Shown: positions 35,018 through 45,200 of the stretch, piece after piece
How the letters are laid out: each line of letters starts with the position of its first letter
Position numbering within the stretch: position 1 is the first letter of the stretch
Position numbers and translations under genes: made by a program
Source: Bradyrhizobium sp. NP1
Lineage (GTDB): Bacteria; Pseudomonadota; Alphaproteobacteria; Rhizobiales; Xanthobacteraceae
Assembly (NCBI RefSeq): GCF_030378205.1
Contig: NZ_CP127385.1
Location: 4,876,001-4,940,000, forward strand
Reading direction: 5' to 3'
Length of the DNA stretch: 64,000 nt
Notes under the pieces: generated by a model
Databases searched by the model: none
The model's input: the letters and a program-made list of their open reading frames with translations, nothing else
What the model was told of the DNA's origin: nothing

Positions 35018-35057
35018 GCTTCAGTCGGGAGCCATCACCAAATGCACGCGGGGTCGC

Positions 35058-38000
35058 TTGATTAAGTCGCTACTAGCCTTCGGACTGACGCGCAGCGCCA
35101 TCGTGGTGCTTGGCATTGTCGTATTCTGCGCGGCCGGGCTTGTCGCCTTTTCGAAGCTCAACATCGAGGCCTATCCGAATCCGGCGCCCGTGATCCTCGA
35201 GATCACCGCGCAGGCGCCCGGCCTTTCCGCCGAGGAGATGGAGAAGTACTACACCATCCCGATGGAGGTCGGCCTCTATCCGACGCCCGGCGTTGTGAGC
35301 GTCAGTTCGAAGTCGTTCTATGGCCTGTCGTTCGTCCGCGTCACCTTCAAATACGGCACCGACTACTACTTCGCCCTGTCCCAGGCGTCGATCAGCCTGC
35401 AGCAGAACGTCACGCTGCCGGGCAATCTGGTGCCGACGATCCAGTCGTCGAGCCTGGTCGGCGAGATCTACCGCTACCAGATCGTCGGTCCGCCGCATTT
35501 CGGCCTGACCAATCTGCGGACGGTGCAGGACTATATCGTCACCCGCCGCCTGCTCACGATTCCCGGCGTGGCCCAGATCAACTCCTGGGGCGGCACCACC
35601 AAGCAGTTCAACGTCGATGCCGACCTCGAGAAGCTCGAGGCCTACAACATCACGGTGCCTCAGCTCATCAGCGCGCTCGGCAACGCCAACATCAATGTCG
35701 GCGGCCGCGAGATTTCGATCGGCCAGCAGTCGGTCAACATCCGCGGCATCGGCCTCGTCGACTCCGGCGGCGCCGACGACATCACCAAGGGATACCGGGT
35801 CGAGGACGTCGAGAACGTCGTCCTCACGCAGTCGAACGGCCTTCCGGTCCAGGTCAAGGACGTCGCGACCGTCTCGGTCGGCTATGTGCCGCGGCTCGGC
35901 ATTGCCGGCCGGGATCACGAGGACGATATCGTGGCCGCCATCGTCGTGATGCGGCGCACCGAGCACACCAACGACATCATCCCGCGTGTCGAGGCCGAGG
36001 TTGAAAAGCTCAACAACGACGGCAGCCTGCCTCCCGGGGTCAAGGTCGTGCCGTATTACGACCGCAGCTCGCTGGTCGGTGTGACCACGCACACCGTTCT
36101 CCACAACATGATCTTCGGCTGTCTCCTCGTCTTTCTGATTCAATGGGTCTTTCTCGGCGACCTGCGCAGCGCCATCATCGTCAGCGTAAACATCCCGTTC
36201 GCGCTGTTCTTCGCAATCATCATTCTCGTCCTGCAGGGAGAGGACGCCAACCTGCTGTCGCTCGGCGCGGTCGATTTCGGCATCATCGTCGATTCCGCCG
36301 TGATCATGATGGAGAACATCTACCGCAACTTCCAATCCTCGCCCGAGCAGCGGCGAACCCTGCTCAGGCAGCTCACCGAGGGCTATTGGGGATCGGATCC
36401 GACGGCGCCCACCGGGCCGGGAGCAGGCCAGCGATGGCCCGAGCGGCTGCGGATGATTTTTGCCAGCGCGTTGCAGGTCGACAAGGCGATCTTCTTCAAG
36501 ACCGCGATCACCGTAGCCGCCTTCGTCCCATTGTTCACAATGCAGGGCGTGGAAGGCCAGATTTTCGGTCCGATGGCGCTCACCTACGGCTATGCGCTCG
36601 CCGGTTCGCTGCTCGCGACCTTTACGGTGACGCCCGTTCTGGCGGCATTGTTGTTGCCGAGGGACATCGCGGAGGTCGAGACAGTCATCGTGCGCGCCTT
36701 GCGCGCGGCGTACACCCCGGTGCTGCGATGGGCGCTCACCAATCTCCGGGCTGCCGTCATATTGGGGGTGGCATTCCTCGGGTTGAGCGCACTGGCAGCT
36801 TCGCGGCTTGGCAGCGAGTTTCTTCCCGCGCTGGAGGAAGGCAATTTCTGGATCAGGGCGTCGCTTCCGCCGACCGTCTCGCTGGAAGCGGGCACGGCTG
36901 CGACCCACAAGATGCGGGAGATCCTGCTGCGGCATCCCGAGGTCATCACCGTGGTGTCGCAGCACGGCCGTCCCGACAATGGCAGCGACGCCTCGCCCTT
37001 CTCCAATGTCGAGCTGTTCGCACCGCTGAAGCCGTTCGACGAATGGCCCGCCAACCTGACGAAGGACCAGCTCACCGACGAATTGCAGAAGGAGTTTGCC
37101 GAGGCGCTCCCCGGGGTGAGCTTCAATTTCTCGCAGTACATCCAGGACAACGTCGAGGAGGCGCTGTCGGGGGTCAAGGGCGCCAATTCGATCAAGATCG
37201 TCGGTCCGAACCTCGAGGTGCTGGAGCAGCTGGCGACCCAGGTGATGGCCGAGATGAGCGGCGTCCGCGGCGTCGCCGACCTCGGCATCTTCCATCTGCA
37301 GGGCCAGCCCAACCTCAACATCAAGATCAATCGCGAGAAGGCGGCGCGCTACGGCCTCAACACCGGCGACGTCAACACGGTGGTGCAGGCGGCGCTGGGC
37401 GGCACCAACGCCACCACCATTCTCGAAGGCGACCGGCAGTTCGCGCTGGCAGTTCGTCTCGATTCCAAATACCGCAGCAGCATCGACGCGATCCGCACCG
37501 TCAAGGTCGCCTACCAGACGCCGTCGGGCATCAATGCCTACATTCCCTTGAGCGAGCTCGCCGACATCTCGCTCGATACCGGCACCGCCTTCATCTACCG
37601 CGAGCGCAGCGCGCGTTATATCCCGATCAAGTTCAGCGTCCGCGGCCGCGACCTCGGCAGCACGGTCGCCGAGGCACAGGAGCGCGTCACCAGGACCATC
37701 AAGCTGCCCAACGGCTACCAGATCATCTGGGCCGGCGAGTTCGATAATCTGCAGAACGCGAAGAAGCGCCTGCTGGTCGTGGTGCCGATCACGCTGCTCT
37801 TGATCCTGGCGCTGCTGTACGGCCTGTTCAACTCCTGGCGCGACAGCCTGCTCTCGCTCGCCGGCATTCCCTTTGCGATCGGCGGCGGCCTGATCGCGCT
37901 CTATTTCGCCGCGCTCGACTTCAGCGTCTCCGCCGCGATCGGCTTCATCTCGCTGTTCGGCGTCGCCGTCATGGACGGCATCCTCAACATCACCTATTTC

Positions 38001-38300
38001 CGCGAGCTCAGGGCGCAGGGCATGACGGTTGCCGAGGCGGTGTTTCGCGGCGCCGAGCAGCGCATGCGGCCGATGCTGATGACGGCGTTGTCCGCAGGCG
38101 TGGGCCTTGTTCCGGCGGCGATCTCGCACGGCATCGGCAGCCAGGTGCAGCGGCCGCTGGCGACGGTGGTGGTAGGCGGCATGTTCATCGGCCCCCTGCT
38201 CCTGCTCGTGGTCGCGCCTGCACTGCGCAGGATCTTCCTCACGGGAGAACTCGCGAGTTTGCCTGACGAGGAGGAGACGACGGATGCTGAACAGATCTAG
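35058..38300 (+). CDS. RND efflux pump, CusA/CzcA (heavy-metal-type) family
   Basis: 1080 aa with the standard twelve helices and two large periplasmic loops. Landmarks: N-terminal helix IVVLGIVVFCAAGLVAF, TM4 region LGAVDFGIIVDSAVIMMENIYR with charged residues of the proton relay, AFVPLFTMQGVEGQIFGPMALTYG, LPALEEGNFWIRASLPPTVSLEAG of the CzcA type, and a C-terminal set ending GGMFIGPLLLLVVAPALR. The start is TTG 35058 (nearby ATG is out of frame). The substrate may be a metal cation, but the family also includes members for organic compounds. The reverse strand carries a long spurious frame. Confidence 0.92.
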   Translation: MIKSLLAFGLTRSAIVVLGIVVFCAAGLVAFSKLNIEAYPNPAPVILEITAQAPGLSAEEMEKYYTIPMEVGLYPTPGVVSVSSKSFYGLSFVRVTFKYGTDYYFALSQASISLQQNVTLPGNLVPTIQSSSLVGEIYRYQIVGPPHFGLTNLRTVQDYIVTRRLLTIPGVAQINSWGGTTKQFNVDADLEKLEAYNITVPQLISALGNANINVGGREISIGQQSVNIRGIGLVDSGGADDITKGYRVEDVENVVLTQSNGLPVQVKDVATVSVGYVPRLGIAGRDHEDDIVAAIVVMRRTEHTNDIIPRVEAEVEKLNNDGSLPPGVKVVPYYDRSSLVGVTTHTVLHNMIFGCLLVFLIQWVFLGDLRSAIIVSVNIPFALFFAIIILVLQGEDANLLSLGAVDFGIIVDSAVIMMENIYRNFQSSPEQRRTLLRQLTEGYWGSDPTAPTGPGAGQRWPERLRMIFASALQVDKAIFFKTAITVAAFVPLFTMQGVEGQIFGPMALTYGYALAGSLLATFTVTPVLAALLLPRDIAEVETVIVRALRAAYTPVLRWALTNLRAAVILGVAFLGLSALAASRLGSEFLPALEEGNFWIRASLPPTVSLEAGTAATHKMREILLRHPEVITVVSQHGRPDNGSDASPFSNVELFAPLKPFDEWPANLTKDQLTDELQKEFAEALPGVSFNFSQYIQDNVEEALSGVKGANSIKIVGPNLEVLEQLATQVMAEMSGVRGVADLGIFHLQGQPNLNIKINREKAARYGLNTGDVNTVVQAALGGTNATTILEGDRQFALAVRLDSKYRSSIDAIRTVKVAYQTPSGINAYIPLSELADISLDTGTAFIYRERSARYIPIKFSVRGRDLGSTVAEAQERVTRTIKLPNGYQIIWAGEFDNLQNAKKRLLVVVPITLLLILALLYGLFNSWRDSLLSLAGIPFAIGGGLIALYFAALDFSVSAAIGFISLFGVAVMDGILNITYFRELRAQGMTVAEAVFRGAEQRMRPMLMTALSAGVGLVPAAISHGIGSQVQRPLATVVVGGMFIGPLLLLVVAPALRRIFLTGELASLPDEEETTDAEQI

Positions 38301-38308
38301 CCGGAGCA

Positions 38309-39889
38309 ATGGACGGTTTCGATGACGATGACGAGCATTTGGGGCGGACAAGTCTGATGTTCGGCATGGGCCATCACCGGCGACGGATGGCCTGCGGCGT
38401 GCTGCTCGGCACGCTGGCCGTTTCCGGCTGCGCGGTCGGCCCGAACTTCAACCCGCCGCCGGCGCCGGACACCACCGGCTATGTGCCGGGCAAGCTCGCA
38501 TCCCCCGATCCCGGAAAGGGCCCGCCAAAGGTTGCCGGCCAGCACTTCGTTACCGGTGCAGAGGTTTCTGCCAAATGGTGGGCCGCCTTCCGCTCCCAGC
38601 CGCTCAACGATTTGATCCGCCAGGCCGTCGATCACAATCCGAGCCTGCAATCGGCAGAGGCCGCGATCAAGGTCGCCTACCACAATGCGCTGGCCCAGCG
38701 CGGCGTGTGGTTTCCACAGGTTGGCGCAAACTACGCGGGCGCCCAGCAGCAGATTTCCGGCGCCTCGCCCGGGGGGCCAGGCAGCCAGACGCCGTCGGTA
38801 TTCATGCTCCATACCGCGCAAGTGACCGTCGGCTTCGTGCCTGACGTCTGGGGCGCCAACTTCCGCGCCGTCGAGAACCTCGATGCGGTCACCGAGCAGC
38901 AGCTGTTCCAGCTCGAGGCCGCCTACCTGACGCTGACCAGCAACGTCGTGGCCGGCGCGATCCAGGAGGCTTCGCTGCGCGGCCAGATCGCGGCGACCGA
39001 GCGCATCATCGCGATCGAGCGCCGCCTGCTCGATATCCTCAAGCGCCAGCAGAATCTCGGCCAGGCCGCGCTGGCCGACGTGCTGGCGCAGGAGGCAGCG
39101 CTCGCCCAGGCCGAGCAGCTGCTGCCGCCGCTGCAAAAGCAGCTCGCCCTGCAGCGCGACCTCTTGACCGCGCTCGCCGGCCGCCTGTCGGCCGACGAGG
39201 TGGCCCAGAAATTCGACCTCACCCATTTCAGGCTGCCGGCCAACCTGCCGATCAGCCTGCCGTCAAAGCTCGTCGATCAGCGGCCCGACGTGCGGGCGGC
39301 GGAAGCCAACATGCATTCCGCAAGTGCGCTCGTCGGGGTTTCGATCGCGGCGCGGCTGCCGAACATCACGATTTCCGGGAATGCCGGGTCTGCCGCGTTC
39401 ACCCTTGCCGAGCTGTTCACGCCGGGAACCAACTTCTACACCATCGCGGCGAGCGCAACGCAGCCGATCTTCGACGGCTTCACGCTCTACAACAAACAGA
39501 AGGCAGCCGAAGCTGCGCTCGAGCAGGCCGAGGCGCAGTACCGCTCGACCGTGATCACCGCGTTCCAGAACGTCGCCGATGCGCTGCGGGCGCTGCAGGC
39601 GGACGCGCGCTCGATAAAGGCCGCAGTGCATGCGGAGGAGACGGCGAAAGCAAGCCTCGACATCGTCGAGAAGCAGCTCAATGCCGGCCAGGTCAACCAG
39701 CTCGCGGTGCTCAACGCCCAGCAGACCTACCTCACCGCCTCGGTGATCCGGGTGCAGACCGAGGCCAACCGGCTCGCCGACACCGCGGCGCTGTTCATGG
39801 CGCTCGGCGGCGGCTGGCCAGTGACCTGCACCAGCCGGGTCTGGCGCGAATGCGCAATGGGAGATGAAGCCGTTGCAACAGGCAATTGA
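38309..39889 (+). CDS. Outer-membrane efflux lipoprotein, NodT/OprM family
   Basis: 526 aa as drawn. A lipoprotein signal (RRRMACGVLLGTLAVSGC; lipidated Cys) is followed by CAVGPNFNPPPAP, the family start, and two outer-membrane efflux repeats: KWWAAFRSQPLNDLIRQAVDHNPSLQSA and QRPDVRAAEANMHSAS, with long coiled-coil helices. The start at 38309 follows cggagca after the pump stop codon; MFGMGHHRRR at 38357 gives a more usual signal length and may be the true start. Confidence 0.9.
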   Translation: MDGFDDDDEHLGRTSLMFGMGHHRRRMACGVLLGTLAVSGCAVGPNFNPPPAPDTTGYVPGKLASPDPGKGPPKVAGQHFVTGAEVSAKWWAAFRSQPLNDLIRQAVDHNPSLQSAEAAIKVAYHNALAQRGVWFPQVGANYAGAQQQISGASPGGPGSQTPSVFMLHTAQVTVGFVPDVWGANFRAVENLDAVTEQQLFQLEAAYLTLTSNVVAGAIQEASLRGQIAATERIIAIERRLLDILKRQQNLGQAALADVLAQEAALAQAEQLLPPLQKQLALQRDLLTALAGRLSADEVAQKFDLTHFRLPANLPISLPSKLVDQRPDVRAAEANMHSASALVGVSIAARLPNITISGNAGSAAFTLAELFTPGTNFYTIAASATQPIFDGFTLYNKQKAAEAALEQAEAQYRSTVITAFQNVADALRALQADARSIKAAVHAEETAKASLDIVEKQLNAGQVNQLAVLNAQQTYLTASVIRVQTEANRLADTAALFMALGGGWPVTCTSRVWRECAMGDEAVATGN

Positions 39890-40241
39890 GCGCGTGACCG
39901 ACCGGGCGAGGCCAAATGCCGTGAAGCGCGCGATCCTGGCAGGCGCCCTGCTGCTCGGCGCTGCGCCGTTCGCCTGCGCCGCCGAGCCGGGCCGGCCCGA
40001 CGCAGGCGCCGACCGCCGCGTCCCCTGCACGATCGAGGTGCTGCAGTCCGAGGAATTGCCGGGGGCGCCGATCTTCAATCACCACCTCAGGGCGGTCCTG
40101 CGGGTCACGCTGCCGGATCGGGCGCCGTTCGAGACCACGGTCGAAAGGATCATGCCCTGGCAGGTGCCGCCGCCGCGCCGCGGACAGCGGCTGCAGATGC
40201 TCTGCGACCCCGCGACGATGGGCTGGCCAGCCTTCTACTGA
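39864..40241 (+). CDS. Hypothetical secreted protein at the end of the RND operon
   Basis: About 125 aa (or 106 from GTG 39921), overlapping the channel gene by 26 bp. A hydrophobic export segment (AILAGALLLGAAPFACA) is followed by a mature domain of about 85 residues with two Cys (RVPCTIEVLQSEELPG, RLQMLCDPATMGWPAFY). No family recognised. Overlap and strand argue for translation from the efflux-operon mRNA. Confidence 0.65.
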   Translation: MKPLQQAIERVTDRARPNAVKRAILAGALLLGAAPFACAAEPGRPDAGADRRVPCTIEVLQSEELPGAPIFNHHLRAVLRVTLPDRAPFETTVERIMPWQVPPPRRGQRLQMLCDPATMGWPAFY

Positions 40242-40293
40242 TTGCCATGAGAAACGTGATCGAGAGCGGCAGCGTTGCGAGGCCGCCGTCGAC

Positions 40294-40620
40294 CTACCAG
40301 ATCACGAAGGCGCAAAGCAGCGACAGCGGCAACAGCGCCACGCCGAGATAGAGCCAGGTGCGAAACCCGCCCGGATCCTTCGGCAGGATGAAGAGGTGGA
40401 CGGCCAGCCATACGCACACCACAAGGCCCAGAAGGACGCGAACAAGGTCGCTCGGGGTTTCGTGCAGCGAAGACAGGTGCTCGAGCTGCGGGCTGGCGAC
40501 GCGGATCGTGATGACGATCAGGATGCTGATGAAAAGCGTTCGAAGCACCAGCCCGCCGAGCCACACGGAGGTGGGCAGCTTGGCCTGAGGCAACTTCTGG
40601 TTCGCCGTATTCACTGGCAA
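40294..40620 (-). CDS. Hypothetical membrane protein, three helices
   Basis: 108 aa with hydrophobic segments at about residues 21-42, 57-79 and 87-107. No family recognised. Starts at TTG 40620 or GTG 40614. Convergent with the efflux operon. Confidence 0.6.
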   Translation of the reverse strand: MPVNTANQKLPQAKLPTSVWLGGLVLRTLFISILIVITIRVASPQLEHLSSLHETPSDLVRVLLGLVVCVWLAVHLFILPKDPGGFRTWLYLGVALLPLSLLCAFVIW

Positions 40621-40886
40621 CTCACTTTGAGCAAATTGCGCGCTTTTCGACGCTTACCCAGAATAGATATAGCTCGCTCCCACCCGCGGCAAGGTCGGCC
40701 CCCTTTGCGCCCCCGGAAATACGCCGCCTGGCTCACGGAATCGGCCGCGGCGGCCCAAACAGCAGGCCGATTGCCTCCGGAACGTGCGCCATGCGCCGCA
40801 AAAAGCGGCGCCCGGCCGCCCTTCCCGGGCCCAGGCGCCGTGCGATTCCGCGGCGGCCTCGGGGCTGATTCGCCCGGCCACAGCGA

Positions 40887-40914
40887 AAACCCCGGCGCGC
40901 AAGCGCCGGGGTTT
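40887..40914 (-). terminator. Rho-independent terminator of the first TRAP binding-protein gene
   Basis: Perfect 12-bp stem aaaccccggcgc with loop gcaa, flanked by A/T, 28 bp after the stop codon of the gene at 40942. Confidence 0.85.
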
Positions 40915-40941
40915 CATCTGCCTGTCAGGTCTCGGTGGCAG

Positions 40942-42030
40942 CTAGCTCTGCGAGTGGCGCGCCATGAAGTTGTCGTAGCCGACCTCGGCGACCTGGAACC
41001 ACGAATAGCTGTTGTTCGAGTAGTTGGTCAGCGATTCATAGACCTTCTTGAAATTCGCGTTGGTCGCGGCGACCTCGTTGTGCAGCTCCTTCGCCGCCTT
41101 GAAGGAAGCTTCCATGATCGGCGGCGAGAACGGATGCAGCTTGGTGCCGTTGGCGAGCAATTTGCGCAGCGCCATCGGATTGACGCTGTCGTACTTCGCC
41201 ATCATCCAGTTGTTGGCGAGGTGGCCGGCCTGCTCGAGAACGCTTTGATAGGATTTCGGCAGCGCGTTCCATTTGTCGAGATTGACCATGGCGAGCAGCA
41301 TCGGACCGCCCTCCCACCATCCGGGATAGTAATAGTGCGGCGCGACCTTGTAGAGACCGAGCTTTTCGTCGTCATACGGACCGACCCATTCGGCCGCGTC
41401 GATCGTGCCTTTTTCCAGCGCGGGATAGATGTCGCCGCCGGCGAGTTGCTGCGGCACGCAGCCGAGCTTCTGCATCACGCGCCCGGCGAAACCGCCAATG
41501 CGGAATTTGAGGCCGTTCAGGTCGGCGACGGTATTGATCTCCTTGCGGAAGAAGCCGCCCATCTGGCAGCCGGTGTTGCCGGCGAGCAGCGAGATCACAT
41601 TGTAGTTCTTGTAGAACTCGTTGAGGATTTCCCGCCCCCCGCCGAGCAGGTACCAGGCCTGGTTGATGCGCATGTCGGGACCGAACGGCACCGACGAGCC
41701 GAAGGTGAAGGTCGGGTCCTTGCCGAAATAGTAATACGAGGCCGTATGCCCAATTTCGACGGTGGCGCTCTGCACCGCGTCAAGCACCTGCAGGCCCGGC
41801 ACGATCTCGCCGGCGGCAAAGGTCTGGATCTGGAATTTGTTGTCGGTGGCCTCGCCGACTACCTTCGCCATCATCTCGGCGCCGCCATGCAGCGTGTCGA
41901 GAGATTTGGGCCAGCTCGTCGTCATGCGCCATTTGATCTCCGGCATCGATTGGGCGATCGCCGGCGCCGCCATGCTCGCCGCGCCCGCCGCCGCCAGTCC
42001 GGTGACCTTGATGAAATCTCGTCGCTTCAT
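40942..42030 (-). CDS. TRAP transporter substrate-binding protein, TakP-like (paralogue 1)
   Basis: 362 aa with a Tat signal (MKRRDFIKVTGLAAAGAASM, twin Arg). The DctP-type fold is clear: [50 protein letters not shown] with the carboxylate-binding Arg, and [12 protein letters not shown]. The start has aggagggg upstream; the longer frame is not supported. It belongs to the group binding alpha-keto or aromatic acids. The next gene upstream is a close paralogue, yet a terminator separates them, so they are independent units. The nearest TRAP permeases are at 20486-22626. Confidence 0.93.
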   Translation of the reverse strand: MKRRDFIKVTGLAAAGAASMAAPAIAQSMPEIKWRMTTSWPKSLDTLHGGAEMMAKVVGEATDNKFQIQTFAAGEIVPGLQVLDAVQSATVEIGHTASYYYFGKDPTFTFGSSVPFGPDMRINQAWYLLGGGREILNEFYKNYNVISLLAGNTGCQMGGFFRKEINTVADLNGLKFRIGGFAGRVMQKLGCVPQQLAGGDIYPALEKGTIDAAEWVGPYDDEKLGLYKVAPHYYYPGWWEGGPMLLAMVNLDKWNALPKSYQSVLEQAGHLANNWMMAKYDSVNPMALRKLLANGTKLHPFSPPIMEASFKAAKELHNEVAATNANFKKVYESLTNYSNNSYSWFQVAEVGYDNFMARHSQS

Positions 42031-42135
42031 ACGCTTCCCCTCCTGATATGTTCCTGACGGCCTTCTTCGAGGCCTGCCCTCAGCATGGAACATCCGCCGG
42101 CCGATTTCTATTCCCATCTTCAAAAGCGAACGCGA

Positions 42136-42166
42136 AAAAGCCCGGCCTCTGCGAGGCCGGGCTTTT
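42136..42166 (-). terminator. Rho-independent terminator of the second TRAP binding-protein gene
   Basis: Perfect 14-bp stem aaaagcccggcctc, loop tgc, followed by T on the transcribed strand, 60 bp after the stop codon at 42226. Confidence 0.88.
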
Positions 42167-42225
42167 CCCGTCTACGACTTAAGGCTTAGAAGCCGGCGCG
42201 GCCGGCCGCCCTGCCCGCCTCCGGA

Positions 42226-43350
<1,125 letters not shown>

Positions 43351-43425
43351 TTATGGGCATTCTTGATGGGCATTGACGGGCCTTCTTCCGGCAAACGAGC
43401 TTTCGTCTCAAACCGGAGGGCGCCC

Positions 43426-43500
43426 AGTGTGGCGGTTCAGAAGTCCGCATCATTCTAACCAGCGAGTTCGTCATGCGGACTTCTGAACCAAAGCCACACT
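43426..43500. repeat. Palindrome array, element 1
   Basis: Left arm 43426-43450 (agtgtggcggttcagaagtc cgcat), right arm 43473-43500. The arms are exact except for AAA present only in the right arm. Loop about 22 bases. Confidence 0.9.
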
Positions 43501-43514
43501 AGATTGGTGAGTTG

Positions 43515-43590
43515 CCAGTGTCCTTCGATTCCGAAGTTCGCAAACGAGCATGCCGGACAATCATGCGAACTTCGGAACCGGGACACCAGG
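43515..43590. repeat. Palindrome array, element 2
   Basis: Left arm 43515-43542 (ccagtgtccttcgattccga agttcgca), right arm 43564-43590 (tgcgaacttcggaaccggga caccagg). Imperfect near the cap. Confidence 0.88.
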
Positions 43591-43672
43591 CCGGGCTTTA
43601 ACATGAACGGGCCGGCACGAAAACGCGACAAAGGCATGACAGGCCCCAACAAAAGTCGCATATGGGACCGGC

Positions 43673-43748
43673 CTAGTGCCCGCTTTCCGAAGTTCGTGAT
43701 ACATCGCTGCGACCCCTTTCACGAACTTCGGAAAGCAAAGGGCACTGG
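43673..43748. repeat. Palindrome array, element 3
   Basis: Left arm 43673-43699 (ctagtgcccgctttccgaag ttcgtga), right arm 43719-43748; exact apart from one cap base and AAA found only in the right arm. Confidence 0.9.
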
Positions 43749-43822
43749 TGGTCCGACGCCAACATTCGCATCCTCTTTGTAGCAGACACGTTTGCGAATG
43801 TTGGCGTCAAAGGACCACTAGC
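43743..43822. repeat. Palindrome array, element 4
   Basis: Left arm ctggtggtccgacgccaaca ttcgca, right arm tgcgaatgttggcgtcaaag gaccactag. Exact apart from one cap base and AAA only in the right arm. Its cap overlaps that of element 3. Confidence 0.9.
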
Positions 43823-43834
43823 AAATTATTGATT

Positions 43835-43912
43835 CTAGTGGAGCTTTGGATTTGACGTTCGCATAAGGGAATCGCGGCAAATGGGTAGCGAACGTCAAAT
43901 CCGCTCCACTAG
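43835..43912. repeat. Palindrome array, element 5
   Basis: Left arm 43835-43862 (ctagtggagctttggatttg acgttcgc), right arm 43888-43912 (gcgaacgtcaaatccgctcc actag). Exact apart from TTT present only in the left arm. Confidence 0.92.
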
Positions 43913-43925
43913 CAAACTTATGATT

Positions 43926-44003
43926 CCAGTGCCGCTTTCGATCTGAAGTTCCTAAGAGATGATCGCAGCGGGTGGTGTAGGAACTTCAGATCGGCGGCAC
44001 TAG
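43926..44003. repeat. Palindrome array, element 6
   Basis: Left arm 43926-43954 (ccagtgccgctttcgatctg aagttccta), right arm ending cactag at 44003, directly against the mrp stop codon. Exact apart from one cap base and TTT only in the left arm. Confidence 0.92.
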
Positions 44004-45128
44004 TCAGGCCGCGGCGATGGCGCCCTTCAGGCGGTCGCGGACTTGCCCGGCGATGGCGCGGTAGATCGCCGCATGCGGCCCGTCCGGCTCGCTCGCGACC
44101 ACCGGCGTCCCCGAATCGGAGGTCGCGCGAATAGCCATATGCAGCGGGACTTCGCCCAGGAACGGCACGCCGAGCCGCTCCGCCTCGTGGCGCGCGCCGC
44201 CATGGCCGAAAATGTCCGACCGGGTGCCGCAATGCGGGCACTGGAAATAGCTCATGTTCTCGACGATGCCGAGCACGGGCACGTTGACCTTCTTGAACAT
44301 CGCAAGCCCCCGCCGCGCATCGATCAGCGACAGGTCCTGCGGGGTCGAGACGATCACCGCGCCCTTCAGCGGCACGTTCTGCGCCAGCGTGAGCTGGGCA
44401 TCACCGGTGCCCGGCGGCATGTCGACCACGAGCACGTCGAGCGTGCCCCAGGCGACGTCGCGCAGCATCTGGGTGATCGCAGACATCACCATCGGGCCGC
44501 GCCAGATCATCGCGGTGTCTTCCTCGACCAGGAAGCCGATCGACATGATCGCAAGCCCGAAGCGCTCAATCGGGATCATCTTCTTGGCGTCGTTGAGCTC
44601 GGGCTTTTCGCGGATGCCGGTCAGCCGCGGCACCGAGGGGCCATAGATATCTGCATCGAGCAGGCCGACCTTCAGCCCGAGGTCGCGCAGGCCCAAAGCG
44701 AGATTGAGCGCGGTGGTGGATTTGCCGACGCCGCCCTTGCCGGAGGCGACCGCGATCACCGCGGAGACGCCGGGGATTTCCGCCTGACGCGCCATCGGCG
44801 AGGGTCCGCCCTGCGGCGGGCGATGCGATGCGGCGGGCGGCACGCCCGTGCCCGGCCGGCGCGGCGCAGGCGCGCTGCCTGGCTTGCGCTCCGCGGTCAA
44901 GGCGATCATTGCGGCGGTCACACCCGGAATGGCGCGCACGACGCTTTCTGCCTGCGCGCGCACGCTCTCCCAGGCGCGCGCTTCCGCTGCGTCGACGTTG
45001 ATCGAGAAGAACACCTTGCCGTCGCTGACCGATATCTCCGACAGGACATTGGCATGGGTCACGGCGACGCCGCGGGGCGACATCACCCTGGAAAGCTGAT
45101 CCAGAACCTGCTGCTGCGTAACGCCCAA
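44004..45128 (-). CDS. mrp: Mrp/NBP35 family ATP-binding Fe-S carrier protein
   Basis: 374 aa. An N-terminal DUF59/MIP18 domain (VLDQLSRVMSPRGVAVTHANVLSEI) is joined by a Pro/Arg linker to the P-loop ATPase with deviant Walker A GKGGVGKST (about residue 130), switch segments DADIYGPSVPRL and VDMPPGTGDAQL, and the CxxC motif FQCPHCGTR that holds a bridging Fe-S cluster. It delivers Fe-S clusters in the cytosol. The stop codon abuts palindromic element 6. Downstream of a VOC gene on the same strand. Confidence 0.95.
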   Translation of the reverse strand: MGVTQQQVLDQLSRVMSPRGVAVTHANVLSEISVSDGKVFFSINVDAAEARAWESVRAQAESVVRAIPGVTAAMIALTAERKPGSAPAPRRPGTGVPPAASHRPPQGGPSPMARQAEIPGVSAVIAVASGKGGVGKSTTALNLALGLRDLGLKVGLLDADIYGPSVPRLTGIREKPELNDAKKMIPIERFGLAIMSIGFLVEEDTAMIWRGPMVMSAITQMLRDVAWGTLDVLVVDMPPGTGDAQLTLAQNVPLKGAVIVSTPQDLSLIDARRGLAMFKKVNVPVLGIVENMSYFQCPHCGTRSDIFGHGGARHEAERLGVPFLGEVPLHMAIRATSDSGTPVVASEPDGPHAAIYRAIAGQVRDRLKGAIAAA

Positions 45129-45200
45129 AAGCGCATCTCCTTGAGGCCTTGCGGATGCGTCCTATAGAGCGGTCCCGCGCGAAAGGCTACCGCGCCAAGG

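Noticed and set aside
35073..38351. 1092-codon open frame on the - strand
   Set aside because: Fully antisense to the RND pump gene, with His/Asp/Arg-rich composition typical of GC-rich shadow frames.
40887..42166. The two perfect GC hairpins as members of the palindrome family
   Set aside because: Short 12-14 bp stems with 3-4 base loops and T tracts directly after stop codons are ordinary rho-independent terminators and lack the ctagtg cap.
43426..44003. CRISPR array
   Set aside because: The repeated units are internally palindromic but differ in sequence from one another; there is no constant repeat, constant spacer length or cas gene.
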